Shown in pieces: positions 1-10,786 of a stretch of DNA of 55,047 bases. Source of the stretch: JANWXD01 sp037446115 (lineage in GTDB: Bacteria; Acidobacteriota; Terriglobia; Bryobacterales; Bryobacteraceae); the NCBI GenBank assembly GCA_037446115.1, contig JBBIJF010000030.1, positions 1-55,047 on the forward strand. Reading direction: 5' to 3'. How positions within the stretch are numbered: the stretch's first letter is position 1; each line of letters starts with the position of its first letter. Below the pieces are notes generated by a model, which saw only the letters and a list, made by a program, of their open reading frames with translations, did not search any database and was not told the origin of the DNA. Both the position numbers and the translations under genes were made by a program.

Positions 1-203
1 GCCGGGGGAACCCGGACGGGCACTCTGCTTTGAGGGTAGCGGGGGCCGGGGGTCCGGCCTGGGGGGTGGGCCCGGTAAGTGCTTGCAGGGGAAGTAAGAA
101 AGATTTTGGGAACGGCTGTGAACGGCGCGCTGAGACACATGAGTTTTTCCGGGCGTCCGGCAATCGAGGACGTTTCGATACTGTGGCGAGGTTCCTGGGG
201 GAT
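1..203. other. G-rich non-coding stretch at window edge
   Basis: No gene is supported here. Bases 34-70 carry five runs of three to six guanines on the plus strand separated by short loops, a pattern that could fold as a G-quadruplex. The rest shows no family resemblance, promoter or terminator that I can defend. Anything to the left is outside the window. Confidence 0.4.
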
Positions 204-329
204 ATGAGAAGGCCGCACGTGGTTGACGAGATTCGCCGCTTCCTGGAGGATCACCGCAGAATCGAGAGCAACAAACCAGTGACGTTTCTTTACAGCGGGA
301 TCTTTGGATCTTTCTATCGCGGTCGCTGA
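204..329 (+). CDS. short unrecognised ORF (41 aa), possible fragment
   Basis: A 41-codon frame begins at an ATG preceded by a G-rich stretch (gggggat) that could act as a weak ribosome binding site, and stops just before the recombinase remnant. The peptide is basic and amphipathic, starting MRRPHVVDEIRRFLEDHRR, and resembles no family I know. An in-frame extension runs back to base 30, but its composition looks non-coding. Given the decayed mobile DNA that follows, it may be the tail of a broken gene. Very uncertain. Confidence 0.2.
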   Translation: MRRPHVVDEIRRFLEDHRRIESNKPVTFLYSGIFGSFYRGR

Positions 330-506
330 GTGAGCCAGCGCATGGCGACGTTTGACGAGGTCTGGAAGACCATGACGATCCAGCAGCAGGCAGCGCTGCC
401 CCGCCAGTTGATCGAACGGGTCGGCTACGACGCCCGCGGCGACAAGGTGAAGGTCACCTACAACTCGAACGGCATCCGGGAGTTCTGCAAGGAGGGGACA
501 AAGTGA
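330..506 (+). pseudogene. serine recombinase, C-terminal remnant
   Basis: The 58-residue frame (GTG at 330; ATG at 342 is an alternative) reads FDEVWKTMTIQQQAALPRQ, then LIERVGYDARGDKVKVTYN. This matches, from memory, the extreme C-terminus of the large serine site-specific recombinases of plasmid and phage origin, which end in a segment of the type 'FDPVW..L...EQ.R.L..LVERV.YD'. The resolvase catalytic domain and the recombinase domain, normally about 450 residues upstream, are missing, so this is a relic. It overlaps the next frame by four bases (GTGA), as in intact recombinase loci, where a small HTH-like partner follows. Confidence 0.6.
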
Positions 507-690
507 AAGACCGCTGTGAAGACGAGATCCCGCTCAAGTGGCCGGCGCAGCAGGCGGCGGGCAGGCCAAAGAAGACAGCGGATCCGGCGCCGCCACGCAT
601 TCCCCGGATCACCCGCCTGATGGCGCTGGCCATCAAGTTCCAGAAGATGATCAACCGCGGCGAGGTGAAGGACTACGCCGACCTGGCCCA
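503..690 (+). pseudogene. recombinase-associated small HTH protein, N-terminal fragment
   Basis: Starting at a GTG that overlaps the recombinase stop, the frame reads MKDRCEDEIPL, then RIPRITRLMALAIKFQKMI, then GEVKDYADLA. From memory this is the start of the small helix-turn-helix protein found directly behind serine recombinases, in which 'DYADLARLG.VTRARVTQIMNLL' continues. Here homology stops abruptly after DYADLA at about base 690, where opposite-strand IS1380-like sequence begins. The open frame runs on to 1045 only because the antisense of the transposase has no stops. It is a truncated gene interrupted by insertion or deletion. Confidence 0.6.
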
Positions 691-691
691 C

Positions 692-1039
692 CTGCTTACC
701 CTGCTTCTGTTGCGGCTCGATCTCGGGCAACAGCAGTTCCTCCCAGCCGGCGGCGCTGTGCACGTTGCCGGGCCGCAGCTTCGCCGCCAGACAGTCGCCT
801 TCCCGGTTGAACAGCGGCAAGGGGTGATAGCAGGTGCACTCGAAGTGTCCGTTGTAAGCGCTGTTCTCCTCGTGGCCGTAAACAGGAATCCCGGTCGAGT
901 CCATGTCCAGCACGACTCGTGGCGGCGAATCCACCGCTTCTGCCCTAGCGATCAGATCCCGGTTGATGCGCGCCAGGCCGGGGAAGTTCTCCCCCGCGGG
1001 CTTCAACGCCTTCCCGGCGATTGCGAACCTGGCGGACCG
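692..1039 (-). pseudogene. IS1380-family transposase, internal fragment
   Basis: On the minus strand about 116 residues match the core of IS1380-type DDE transposases. The segment holds the first catalytic aspartate in VVLDMDST, followed by GIPVYGHEENSAYNGHF, YHPLPLFNREGDCLAAKLR and PGNVHSAAGWEELLLPEIE. The N-terminal DNA-binding region and the later catalytic Asp/Glu are missing: homology ends at about 1039 on one side and at 692 on the other, and no terminal inverted repeats are evident. It is therefore an immobile relic wedged into the recombinase-associated gene. Surrounding frames on both strands are accidental. Confidence 0.75.
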
Positions 1040-1295
1040 CTCTGACGGCGGCTCCGGGTCGAGGGCACGTCGGCAGCCGGCCTGGATGCGGCCTGGCTGC
1101 GCAACGCGGTGGAAGAACCGCTGGACGAGGCGGACATCAAAGTGAGGCGGGAGGAATAGGGCCGCGGGTTCGACTCCGTGCGGGGGTGGCGCGGCCCGTC
1201 GAGGGAGGGGGTTTCTACCTACTGGATCCGTCCGGGCGGTGGTGTGTTGGGGGCCGGATAAAGTGTGATAAAGTTGGTGGTCTTTGAAGGGCGGT
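1040..1295 (+). other. decayed segment in front of nuoC
   Basis: A plus frame ending at a TAG at 1157-1159 reads GLDAAWLRNAVEEPLDEAD near its end and could be the tail of another broken gene; I do not recognise it. From 1160 to 1295 no coding is supported. Two copies of gataaagt (1256-1263 and 1267-1274) precede nuoC and could contribute a -10 element, but no -35 box is convincing. Confidence 0.35.
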
Positions 1296-1883
1296 ATGGC
1301 CGAAGAGGATAAGGGGCAGCAGAAGGCGGCGGCGGGCGGGCATGGGGCGGCTAAGGGGCCGGCGCCGCCTCCGCCCATGGCCGCGACGCCGTGGGAGAGC
1401 GAGCTGACCCGGCAGCTCCAAGACCGCTTCGGCGAGCAGATCCTCGAGTTTGCCAGCTACCGGGGGCAGGAGTTCCTGGTGGCCCGGCCGGAGGCGGTCG
1501 TGGGGATCCTCCAGTTTCTCCGCGACGAGGCGGGCTTCGATTACCTGGTGGACATCACGGCGGTGGACTATCCGGACCGGGCCGAGCGTTTCGATCTGGT
1601 CTACATCGTCTATAGCTTCAGCCGCAATCAGCGCATCCGCATCAAGACCCGGATTGCCGAGGGCTACCAGCCGGGCACGGCGACGGGCGTCTATCCCGGG
1701 GCCAACTGGCTCGAGCGGGAGGTCTTCGACATGTTCGGGATCGAGTTTGCCGGACACCCGGACATGCGGCGCATTCTGTTGCCGGAGGACTGGGAGGGCC
1801 ACCCGCTGCGCAAGGACTACAGCATCATCCGCCAGGACGAGCGCTGGGTGAAGGAAAATCTGGGCATCGAAAGCGGCCAGTAG
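1296..1883 (+). CDS. nuoC: NADH-quinone oxidoreductase subunit C
   Basis: Subunit of the peripheral arm of respiratory complex I, on the cytoplasmic side, contacting NuoD. The 195-residue product shows the 30-kDa subunit signature around WLEREVFDMFGI and the C-terminal GHPLRKDY. The first 25 or so residues are low-complexity (Gly/Ala/Pro/Lys). I chose the ATG at 1296, with gaagggcgg just upstream; a TTG at 1284 would add four residues. It is the first gene of the cluster in this window and lies four bases from nuoD. nuoA and nuoB, which normally precede it, are not here; instead mobile-element relics lie directly upstream. Confidence 0.96.
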   Translation: MAEEDKGQQKAAAGGHGAAKGPAPPPPMAATPWESELTRQLQDRFGEQILEFASYRGQEFLVARPEAVVGILQFLRDEAGFDYLVDITAVDYPDRAERFDLVYIVYSFSRNQRIRIKTRIAEGYQPGTATGVYPGANWLEREVFDMFGIEFAGHPDMRRILLPEDWEGHPLRKDYSIIRQDERWVKENLGIESGQ

Positions 1884-1887
1884 GAAC

Positions 1888-3000
1888 ATGCCGGACAGCA
1901 CGTTTCTCGACGCCACCGAGCTGGTCCTGAACATGGGGCCGCAGCATCCGTCCACGCATGGCGTGCTGCGGGTGATCCTGAAGCTGGACGGGGAGAAGGT
2001 GATCGGGGCCGAATGCGTGATCGGCTACCTGCACCGGGGCGTGGAGAAGATCGCCGAGAATCGCACCTACCAGATGTTTGCGCCGTACGTGGACCGCATG
2101 GACTACGTAGCGGCGGTCTCCAACGGCCTGGGCTACTGTCTGGCGGTGGAGAAACTGCTGGATGTGGAGGCGCCGCCGAAGGCGCAGGCGGTGCGGGTGA
2201 TTCTGACCGAGTTCAACCGGATCGCCAGCCACCTGCTCTGGCTCGGCACGCATGCCCTGGACATCGGGGCGATCACGCCGGTGTTTTACACCTTCCGGGA
2301 ACGCGAGGAGATTCTGAACATTTTCGAAAAGTACTGCGGGGCGCGCCTGACCACGCACGCTTTTCGCATCGGCGGGTTGCAGTACGAGATCTACGAGGAT
2401 TTCGAGAGGGACGTCAAGCGAGTCTGCGACCTGCTGCTGCCGAAGTTCGATGAGTACGAGGAACTGCTGACGGAGAACCGCATCTGGAAGGCGCGGCTGG
2501 TGAACGTGGGGATCCTGCGGGCGGAGGACTGCAAGGCCTACGGCGTCACCGGGCCGCTGCTGCGGGCGGCGGGGGTGAAGTGGGACCTGCGCAAGGCGCA
2601 GCCGTACAGCGGCTACGAGAAGTACGACTTCGAGATTCCGACGCGGGAAAACGGCGACACCTACGACCGGTACATCGTGCGGATGCAGGAGATGCGCCAG
2701 TCGGTGCGGATTATCCGCCAAGCGGTGGAGGGCATTCCGGAAGGGCCGATCATGGCCAAGGTGCCCAAGGTGATGAAGCCGCCGGTGGGCGAGGTGTACG
2801 TTTCGATCGAGGCGCCCAAGGGCGAGCTGGGCTATTACGTGGTGAGCGACGGTTCGACGCAGCCCTACCGGGTACGGGTGCGGCCGCCGTCGTTCGTGAA
2901 TTTGCAGGCGCTCGACAAGATGGCGCGCGGCGCGCTGGTGGCCGACGTGGTGGCCATCATCGGTACAATAGACATAGTGCTGGGCGAGGTGGACCGATGA
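1888..3000 (+). CDS. nuoD: NADH-quinone oxidoreductase subunit D
   Basis: The 49-kDa subunit of complex I, which with NuoB shapes the quinone-binding site. The 370-residue protein opens with the diagnostic NMGPQHPSTHGVLR (about residues 15-28) and contains GYLHRGVEK and the closing region RPPSFVNLQALD; the last residues, IGTIDIVLGEVDR, are the normal family end. Length is typical for a stand-alone NuoD, so there is no NuoCD fusion. It starts five bases after the nuoC stop, with taggaac as a cramped ribosome binding site, which suggests translational coupling to nuoC. Confidence 0.97.
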   Translation: MPDSTFLDATELVLNMGPQHPSTHGVLRVILKLDGEKVIGAECVIGYLHRGVEKIAENRTYQMFAPYVDRMDYVAAVSNGLGYCLAVEKLLDVEAPPKAQAVRVILTEFNRIASHLLWLGTHALDIGAITPVFYTFREREEILNIFEKYCGARLTTHAFRIGGLQYEIYEDFERDVKRVCDLLLPKFDEYEELLTENRIWKARLVNVGILRAEDCKAYGVTGPLLRAAGVKWDLRKAQPYSGYEKYDFEIPTRENGDTYDRYIVRMQEMRQSVRIIRQAVEGIPEGPIMAKVPKVMKPPVGEVYVSIEAPKGELGYYVVSDGSTQPYRVRVRPPSFVNLQALDKMARGALVADVVAIIGTIDIVLGEVDR

Positions 3001-3025
3001 GGCCGCCCGCCGGGAAAGGAGGCGC

Positions 3026-3481
3026 ATGCGCCAGTTTTTGAGGACGGTGTTTCTGGTGGACCTCCTGAAAGGCCTCTGGGTCACCTTCCGCAACCAGCAT
3101 CCCAAGTACATCTACACCGAACAGTACCCCGCCCAGCGGCCGAAGGTCGCCGAGCGCTACCGCGGCGCGCCGCGGCTCAACATCCATCCGGAGACGGGCG
3201 AGACGCTGTGCATCGCGTGCAATCTGTGCGCGCTGGCCTGCCCGGAGAACCTGATCGTGGTGAGCTGGGAGCGCGACGAGCAGACGAAACGGAAGGTGCT
3301 GACGAACTTCACCTACGACACGTCGCGGTGCATGTTCTGCGGGCTGTGCGAGGATGCCTGCCCGGTGGACGCGCTCGAGCTGACACAGGATTTCGAACTG
3401 GCGTTCTACACGCGCGAAGGGGCCATTTGGGACCGGCAGATGCTGGAGGAAGGCCCCAAGCCAACACGCTACAATTTCTAG
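3026..3481 (+). CDS. nuoI: NADH-quinone oxidoreductase subunit I (2x[4Fe-4S])
   Basis: Ferredoxin-like subunit carrying clusters N6a and N6b, which pass electrons toward NuoB/NuoD. The 151-residue protein has two CxxCxxCxxxCP motifs: Cys62/65/68/72 and Cys102/105/108/112. An N-terminal amphipathic stretch precedes them, as usual. A strong ribosome binding site, aaaggagg (3015-3022), fixes the ATG. It follows nuoD directly, so the electron-input genes nuoE/F/G and also nuoH are skipped at this point in the order. Confidence 0.96.
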   Translation: MRQFLRTVFLVDLLKGLWVTFRNQHPKYIYTEQYPAQRPKVAERYRGAPRLNIHPETGETLCIACNLCALACPENLIVVSWERDEQTKRKVLTNFTYDTSRCMFCGLCEDACPVDALELTQDFELAFYTREGAIWDRQMLEEGPKPTRYNF

Positions 3482-3540
3482 CCGCATTCCCGCGGCAGCC
3501 TGCCGGGCGGCAGTGGGAAGGCGGCGGCGAGGTGTAACCA

Positions 3541-4050
3541 GTGGCCGACACGCTGTTCTTTTACGCGTTTGCCCTGCTGACGCTGGGCGGGGGCATCCTG
3601 ACGGTAACGCGCCGCAACGCCGTGCACAGCGCCATGTGGCTGATCGTTTCCCTGGCGGGGGCGGCGGGGCTGTACCTGCTTCAGGGGGCGGAATTCCTCT
3701 TCGCGGTCCAGATCGTGCTGTATGTGGGCGGCATCATGGTGCTTTTCCTATTTGTGATCATGCTGGTGAATCTGGACGAGGCCGCCAAGATGCGACAGTT
3801 CAACAAACAGTGGTGGGTGGCGCTGGCCTGCGTGGCGGCGGTGGGAGGGCTGGTGGTGTATTTTCTCCGGCAGGGCGCGGGGGCTTTTCGCCTGGCGCGG
3901 CCGGCCGAAGGGGCGCCGGTGATCGAAGGCAATACCGAGCGGATCGCCGACGTGCTGTTTTCCGATTACCTGCTGCCGTTCGAGATCGCGAGCGTGTTGC
4001 TGCTGGCGGCGATCGTCGGCTCGGTGATCATGGCCAAGAAAAGGGTTTGA
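3541..4050 (+). CDS. nuoJ: NADH-quinone oxidoreductase subunit J
   Basis: Membrane subunit of the proton-pumping arm. The 169-residue product begins at GTG and shows four to five hydrophobic segments, including AVHSAMWLIVSLAGAAGLYL and the conserved stretch QIVLYVGGIMVLFLFVIML, typical of NuoJ. The last helix (about residues 140-162) precedes a short basic tail. A gap of 59 bases separates it from nuoI. Family identity is clear from the motif and from nuoK downstream. Confidence 0.94.
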   Translation: MADTLFFYAFALLTLGGGILTVTRRNAVHSAMWLIVSLAGAAGLYLLQGAEFLFAVQIVLYVGGIMVLFLFVIMLVNLDEAAKMRQFNKQWWVALACVAAVGGLVVYFLRQGAGAFRLARPAEGAPVIEGNTERIADVLFSDYLLPFEIASVLLLAAIVGSVIMAKKRV

Positions 4051-4097
4051 ATGGCCCATCGAAGCAGGCGGGCAGACAGGGAGGCAGCCGGAGCGTG

Positions 4098-4409
4098 ATG
4101 TTTCACCCGATTACGACCGTCCATTATCTGGTGTTGAGCGCGGCGCTGCTCGTGGTGGGCACGATCGGCGTGCTGGCGCGGCGCAACGTAGTGATCATTT
4201 TGATGTCCATCGAGCTGATCCTGAACGCGGTCAACATCAATCTGATCGCGTTTTCGCGCTATCTCGGGGAGGTCAGCGGACAGATCTTCGCCATCTTCGT
4301 GATTGCGGTGGCGGTGGCGGAGGCGGCGGTGGGTCTGGGGATTCTGATCGCGCTGTTCCGCAACAAGGAGACGGTCTGGGCCGACGAGATCGAGCTGTTG
4401 AAGTGGTGA
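4098..4409 (+). CDS. nuoK: NADH-quinone oxidoreductase subunit K
   Basis: Small three-helix membrane subunit related to MrpC, essential for proton translocation. The 103-residue protein starts MFHPITTVHYLVLSAALL and contains the family segment IILMSIELILNAVNINLIAF, with the conserved membrane glutamate in SIEL, then FVIAVAVAEAAVGLGI with the second glutamate. The ATG at 4098 gives the standard length; the open frame extends further upstream without homology. It ends seven bases before nuoL. Confidence 0.94.
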   Translation: MFHPITTVHYLVLSAALLVVGTIGVLARRNVVIILMSIELILNAVNINLIAFSRYLGEVSGQIFAIFVIAVAVAEAAVGLGILIALFRNKETVWADEIELLKW

Positions 4410-4416
4410 GGGGGCG

Positions 4417-6576
<2,160 letters not shown>

Positions 6577-6580
6577 GGCC

Positions 6581-8134
6581 ATGAGCGACCATCTGCTGAG
6601 CATCGTGCTGTTCACCCCGCTGGCCGGCCTGCTGGTGCTGCTGTTGCTTCCCGGCGAGAACCGGAACCTGATCCGCATCTGGGCCAACGTGACGGCGTTT
6701 GCGGGTTTTCTGGTCTCCCTGCCTCTGGTTGCGCGTTTCGACAAAGACAACGCCGGTTTCCAGTTTGTGGAGAAGGCCGACTGGATCCCGAGTCTGGGCG
6801 TGAAGTACTACATCGGGATTGACGGCATCAGCCTGCTGCTGGTGATGCTGACGACGCTGGTGGGCTTTCTGGCGATCCTGTCGTCGTGGAGCGCGATTGA
6901 GGAGCACGTCAAGGCCTACTACGCCATGTTCCTGCTGCAGCAGACGGGGATGATCGGCGTGTTCGTGGCGCTGGATTTCTTCCTGTTCTACGTGTTCTGG
7001 GAAGTGGTGCTGGTGCCGATGTATTTCATCATCGGGGTCTGGGGCGGGCCGCGGAAGCTGTACGCCGCGGTGAAGTTTTTCCTGTACACGCTGGCCGGAA
7101 GCGTGCTGATGCTGCTGGGGATCCTGACGCTGTATTTCCAGCATCACCGGCAGTTCGGCTACTACACGTTCGAGATCTCGGAGTTGATGAAGCTCGCGCT
7201 GCCGCCGGCTCTGGAGCAGTGGGTGTTCTGGGCGTTTTTCATCGGGTTCGCGATCAAGGTGCCGATGTTTCCGTTCCACACCTGGCTGCCGGACGCGCAT
7301 ACAGAGGCGCCGACGGCCGGCTCGGTGGTGCTCGCCAGCATTCTGCTGAAGATGGGGACGTACGGGTTTCTGCGCTTTTCGCTGCCGCTGTTGCCCAAGG
7401 CGTCCATTGATCCGCTGGTGGTGCAGGTGCTGGTGGGGCTTTCGATCGTGGCGATCCTGTACGGCGCGCTGGTATGCCTGATGCAGCAGGACTGGAAGAA
7501 GCTGGTGGCGTATTCCTCGGTGAGCCACCTGGGCTTTTGCACGCTGGGCATCTTCGCGCTGAATCCGAACGGGATTGCGGGCAGCGTGATCCAGCAGATC
7601 AACCACGGCATTTCGACGGGGATGCTGTTTTTGATCGTGGGGGTGATCTACGAGCGGCGCCACACGCGGGAGATCCGGGAGTACGGGGGGCTGGCGCATG
7701 TGATGCCGGTCTACGCCACGGTGTTCGCCTTCGCCATGCTGAGTTCGGCGGGCCTGCCGCTGCTCAACGGGTTTGTGGGCGAGTTCACGATTCTGCAGGG
7801 GGCGTTCGAGGCCAACCGCTGGTGGGCGGCTCTGGCGGTGGCGGGGATCGTGCTCGGGGCGGCGTATCTGCTGTGGCTATACCAGCGCACGATGCTGGGA
7901 CAGGTGACGAACGCGAAGAATCTGAAGCTGCCGGACCTGAACCTGCGGGAGCTCGTGGTGTTTGCGCCGCTGATTGCGTGGGCCCTGTGGATCGGCGTTT
8001 ATCCCAAGCCGTACTTTGCCGTGCTGGAGAAGCCGGTGGCGCAGCTGGTGGAGCGGGTGCGTCCGGGCTACTTGCAGGGAGCGGCGGTGCAGGCGGCGGG
8101 GCCGGTTGCGGGAGGCCTCGGAGGATCGCGATGA
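6581..8134 (+). CDS. nuoM: NADH-quinone oxidoreductase subunit M
   Basis: Antiporter-like proton-channel subunit. The 517-residue product contains the family hallmarks FFLFYVFWEVVLVPMYFIIG (with the essential glutamate), FPFHTWLPDAHTEAPTAGSV, and SSVSHLGFCTLGIF. Around 14 hydrophobic segments are visible, as expected. The last 25 residues are an Ala/Gly-rich tail. Its TGA overlaps the nuoN start codon as ATGA, indicating coupled translation. Confidence 0.97.
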   Translation: MSDHLLSIVLFTPLAGLLVLLLLPGENRNLIRIWANVTAFAGFLVSLPLVARFDKDNAGFQFVEKADWIPSLGVKYYIGIDGISLLLVMLTTLVGFLAILSSWSAIEEHVKAYYAMFLLQQTGMIGVFVALDFFLFYVFWEVVLVPMYFIIGVWGGPRKLYAAVKFFLYTLAGSVLMLLGILTLYFQHHRQFGYYTFEISELMKLALPPALEQWVFWAFFIGFAIKVPMFPFHTWLPDAHTEAPTAGSVVLASILLKMGTYGFLRFSLPLLPKASIDPLVVQVLVGLSIVAILYGALVCLMQQDWKKLVAYSSVSHLGFCTLGIFALNPNGIAGSVIQQINHGISTGMLFLIVGVIYERRHTREIREYGGLAHVMPVYATVFAFAMLSSAGLPLLNGFVGEFTILQGAFEANRWWAALAVAGIVLGAAYLLWLYQRTMLGQVTNAKNLKLPDLNLRELVVFAPLIAWALWIGVYPKPYFAVLEKPVAQLVERVRPGYLQGAAVQAAGPVAGGLGGSR

Positions 8135-9600
8135 GCCAGTACTACACGACGACGGATCACTTCGTGCTGGTGCCGGGCCTGATGCTGGCGCTGTTCGGCT
8201 GTGCGGTGTTTCTGTTCGACTTTTTCGTGTTTCCGCACCCGCGCCAGCGCAAGTGGCTTTTGCTGTTCGTGGTGCTGGGGCTGGGGTTTGCCGGCGCGGG
8301 GTTGTGGCGCCAGCAGGCGTTTCTTTCCTCTCAGGGACTGGAGGAGCTGACTGCGTTCGGGGGCACGCTGACGGTAGACGGTTTTGCCATTTTCTTCAAC
8401 TGGATCTTCTTGGCGGCGTCCCTGATTGTGGCGTTGATTTCCTACCGCTATCTGGAGGTGGAGGGCGAACACCACGGGGAGTATTACGGGCTGATCCTGC
8501 TGGCCAACTGCGGGATGTTTTTCCTTGCGACGGGCACGGACCTGATCACGCTGTTCGTGGGACTGGAGCTGATGGCGCTGTGCTTTTACATTCTGGTGGG
8601 GTTCCTGCGGGAGGACCGGCGTTCGAATGAGGCGGCGCTGAAGTATCTGCTGCTGGGGGCGTTTTCGAGCGGCTTTCTGGTGTACGGGTTCTCGGTGCTC
8701 TACGGGCTGTCGGGTTCGACGAAGCTGCGGGCGGTGGCCGAGGCGGTGGCGTCGCGGGAGCCGTGGGATCCGGTGGTGTTTCTGGCGCTGGTGACGACGG
8801 CGGTGGGGCTGCTGTTCAAGATTTCGGCGGTGCCGTTTCACATGTGGGCGCCGGATGCCTACGAAGGGGCGCCGACGACGGTGACGGCGTATCTTTCGGT
8901 GGGTTCGAAGGCGGCCTCCTTCGCGCTGCTGCTGCGCATGTTTCTGATGCCGCTCGAGTCGGCGCGGGCGATCTGGGAGCCGCTTTTGGCGGCCGTCGCG
9001 GTGGCGACGATGACGGTGGGGAATCTGGCGGCGGTGACACAGACCAACATCAAGCGCCTGCTGGCCTACAGTTCGATTTCGCACGCCGGCTACATTCTGC
9101 TGGGGCTGCTTGCGGGCAACGACACGGGGATCAAAGGCGTGCTGGTGTACATCCTGGTGTACACCTTCATGAACCTGGGGGCGTTTCTGGTGGTGGTGGC
9201 GCTGCGGCGGAAGGATCTGCTGGGCGAGGATCTGGACGAGATGGCGGGCCTGGTGTACAAGAGCCCGGGCTATGCGATTCTGATGCTGATTTTCCTGCTT
9301 TCGCTCGCCGGGATTCCGCCCACGGCGGGGTTCATTGCGAAGTATTACATTTTCCTGGCGCTGATCGAGACGCGGCACTACGTGCTGGCGGTGATTGCGA
9401 CGCTGTACGTGGCGGTGGCGATTTACTACTACTTCCGGATCGTGCGGAGCATGTTCGTGGCGCCGCTGGCGGACACGGGTCCGCTGACGACGAGCCTGGG
9501 GCTGCGGCTGGCGCTGGTGATCACGGGGGTGCTGACGCTGGGGATCGGGATCTACCCGGAGCCGTTTTTGGGTTTGGCCCAGACTTCGCTCGTGAGGTGA
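8131..9600 (+). CDS. nuoN: NADH-quinone oxidoreductase subunit N
   Basis: Third antiporter-like subunit of complex I. The 489-residue protein (ATG at 8131, overlapping the nuoM stop) contains TLFVGLELMALCFYILVGFL, FKISAVPFHMWAPDAYEGAP and ISHAGYILLGL, all typical of NuoN. The open frame extends upstream into nuoM without homology. It is followed after seven bases by nuoH, an unusual position for that gene. Confidence 0.96.
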   Translation: MSQYYTTTDHFVLVPGLMLALFGCAVFLFDFFVFPHPRQRKWLLLFVVLGLGFAGAGLWRQQAFLSSQGLEELTAFGGTLTVDGFAIFFNWIFLAASLIVALISYRYLEVEGEHHGEYYGLILLANCGMFFLATGTDLITLFVGLELMALCFYILVGFLREDRRSNEAALKYLLLGAFSSGFLVYGFSVLYGLSGSTKLRAVAEAVASREPWDPVVFLALVTTAVGLLFKISAVPFHMWAPDAYEGAPTTVTAYLSVGSKAASFALLLRMFLMPLESARAIWEPLLAAVAVATMTVGNLAAVTQTNIKRLLAYSSISHAGYILLGLLAGNDTGIKGVLVYILVYTFMNLGAFLVVVALRRKDLLGEDLDEMAGLVYKSPGYAILMLIFLLSLAGIPPTAGFIAKYYIFLALIETRHYVLAVIATLYVAVAIYYYFRIVRSMFVAPLADTGPLTTSLGLRLALVITGVLTLGIGIYPEPFLGLAQTSLVR

Positions 9601-9607
9601 AGGGCGG

Positions 9608-10786
9608 ATGGGAAGCTGGATGGAGAGTCCGCTGTTTGCGCCGGTGGTGACGACGCTGGTGATCGTGGCGCTGTTCCCGCTGGTGGCCGGCTACATCGTG
9701 CTGGTGGAGCGCAAGCTGCTGGCGGATTTTCAGGTGCGGCTCGGGCCCATGCGGGTGGGTCCGCACGGGCTGCTGCAGCCGATTGCCGACGCCCTGAAGC
9801 TGCTGCTCAAGGAAGACATCATTCCGGAGAACGCCGACAAGGGCATTTTCTGGCTGGCGCCGGTGATTTCCACCTTCACGGCGCTGACGGCCTTCGCGGT
9901 GATACCCTTCAGCGATTCCATCTTCGTGACGGACGTAAACGTGGGGCTGCTGGTGATCTCGGCGATGTCGGCGGTGGGGATTCTGGGGATCATTCTGGGC
10001 GGCTGGGCGTCGAACAGTCACTATCCGCTGCTCGGGGCGCTGCGGAGCGCGGCGCAGCTGGTGAGCTACGAAGTTGCGCTGGCGCTGGCGCTGCTTTCCG
10101 GGGTGATGGCGGCGGGGACGCTGAGCATGGTCAACATCGTGCGAGCGCAGCAGGAGAGGCAGATCTGGTTCCTGTTTGACAACTACGGCCTGATGATCGT
10201 GCCGTTCATGGTCTATCTGATCTCCGCGGTGGCGGAGACGAACCGGGCCCCGTTCGATCTGCCGGAGGCGGAATCCGAGCTGGTGGCGGGCTTTCACACC
10301 GAGTACAGCGGCTTCCGGTGGGCACTGTATTTTTTGGCTGAGTACGCCAACATGTTCGTGGTGGCGGCGGTGGCGGTGACGCTGTTCTGGGGCGGGTGGC
10401 TACGGCCGTTCCCGAATGTGGGGTGGCTGGAGTGGCCGCTCAACTACGGCTTTCCGGCGCTGCTGTTCGGGGTTTCAGGGGCGGGGTGCGTACCGCTGGC
10501 GCGGCGGCTGAAGAGCGAGGTCCAGCGGCGGCTGCTGCTGGCGGTGGCGGGGCTGCTGATTGTGGCGGCGGCTGTGTTCCTGGTGCCTGCGGTGAACCGG
10601 GCGGTGATCGGTTTGTTCTGGTTTCTGCTGAAGGTGTCGGTGATTCTGTACTGGATGATCTGGTTCCGGGGCACGTTTCCGCGATTCCGCTACGATCAGC
10701 TGATGAACATCGGCTGGAAGTACATGATTCCCATTGCGATGGGCGCGATCCTGGTGAACGCGGCTGTAGGGATGTGGAAGCAGTAG
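9608..10786 (+). CDS. nuoH: NADH-quinone oxidoreductase subunit H
   Basis: Membrane subunit connecting the two arms and forming part of the quinone channel. The 392-residue product shows LVERKLLADFQVRLGPMRVG, the charged loop SYEVALALAL, and the near-invariant AETNRAPFDLPEAESELVAG followed by FHTEYSG. It is somewhat longer than the common 330-350 residues because of extra hydrophobic segments near the C-terminus. In most bacteria nuoH lies between nuoG/D and nuoI; here it is last in the operon. A ribosome binding site (gaagggcgg) lies just upstream. Confidence 0.96.
   Translation: MGSWMESPLFAPVVTTLVIVALFPLVAGYIVLVERKLLADFQVRLGPMRVGPHGLLQPIADALKLLLKEDIIPENADKGIFWLAPVISTFTALTAFAVIPFSDSIFVTDVNVGLLVISAMSAVGILGIILGGWASNSHYPLLGALRSAAQLVSYEVALALALLSGVMAAGTLSMVNIVRAQQERQIWFLFDNYGLMIVPFMVYLISAVAETNRAPFDLPEAESELVAGFHTEYSGFRWALYFLAEYANMFVVAAVAVTLFWGGWLRPFPNVGWLEWPLNYGFPALLFGVSGAGCVPLARRLKSEVQRRLLLAVAGLLIVAAAVFLVPAVNRAVIGLFWFLLKVSVILYWMIWFRGTFPRFRYDQLMNIGWKYMIPIAMGAILVNAAVGMWKQ

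Noticed and set aside
1160..1190. tRNA T-arm-like sequence gggttcgactcc upstream of nuoC, a possible recombinase attachment site
   Set aside because: The stem pairs poorly, and no acceptor, anticodon or D arm can be assembled around it; chance is enough.
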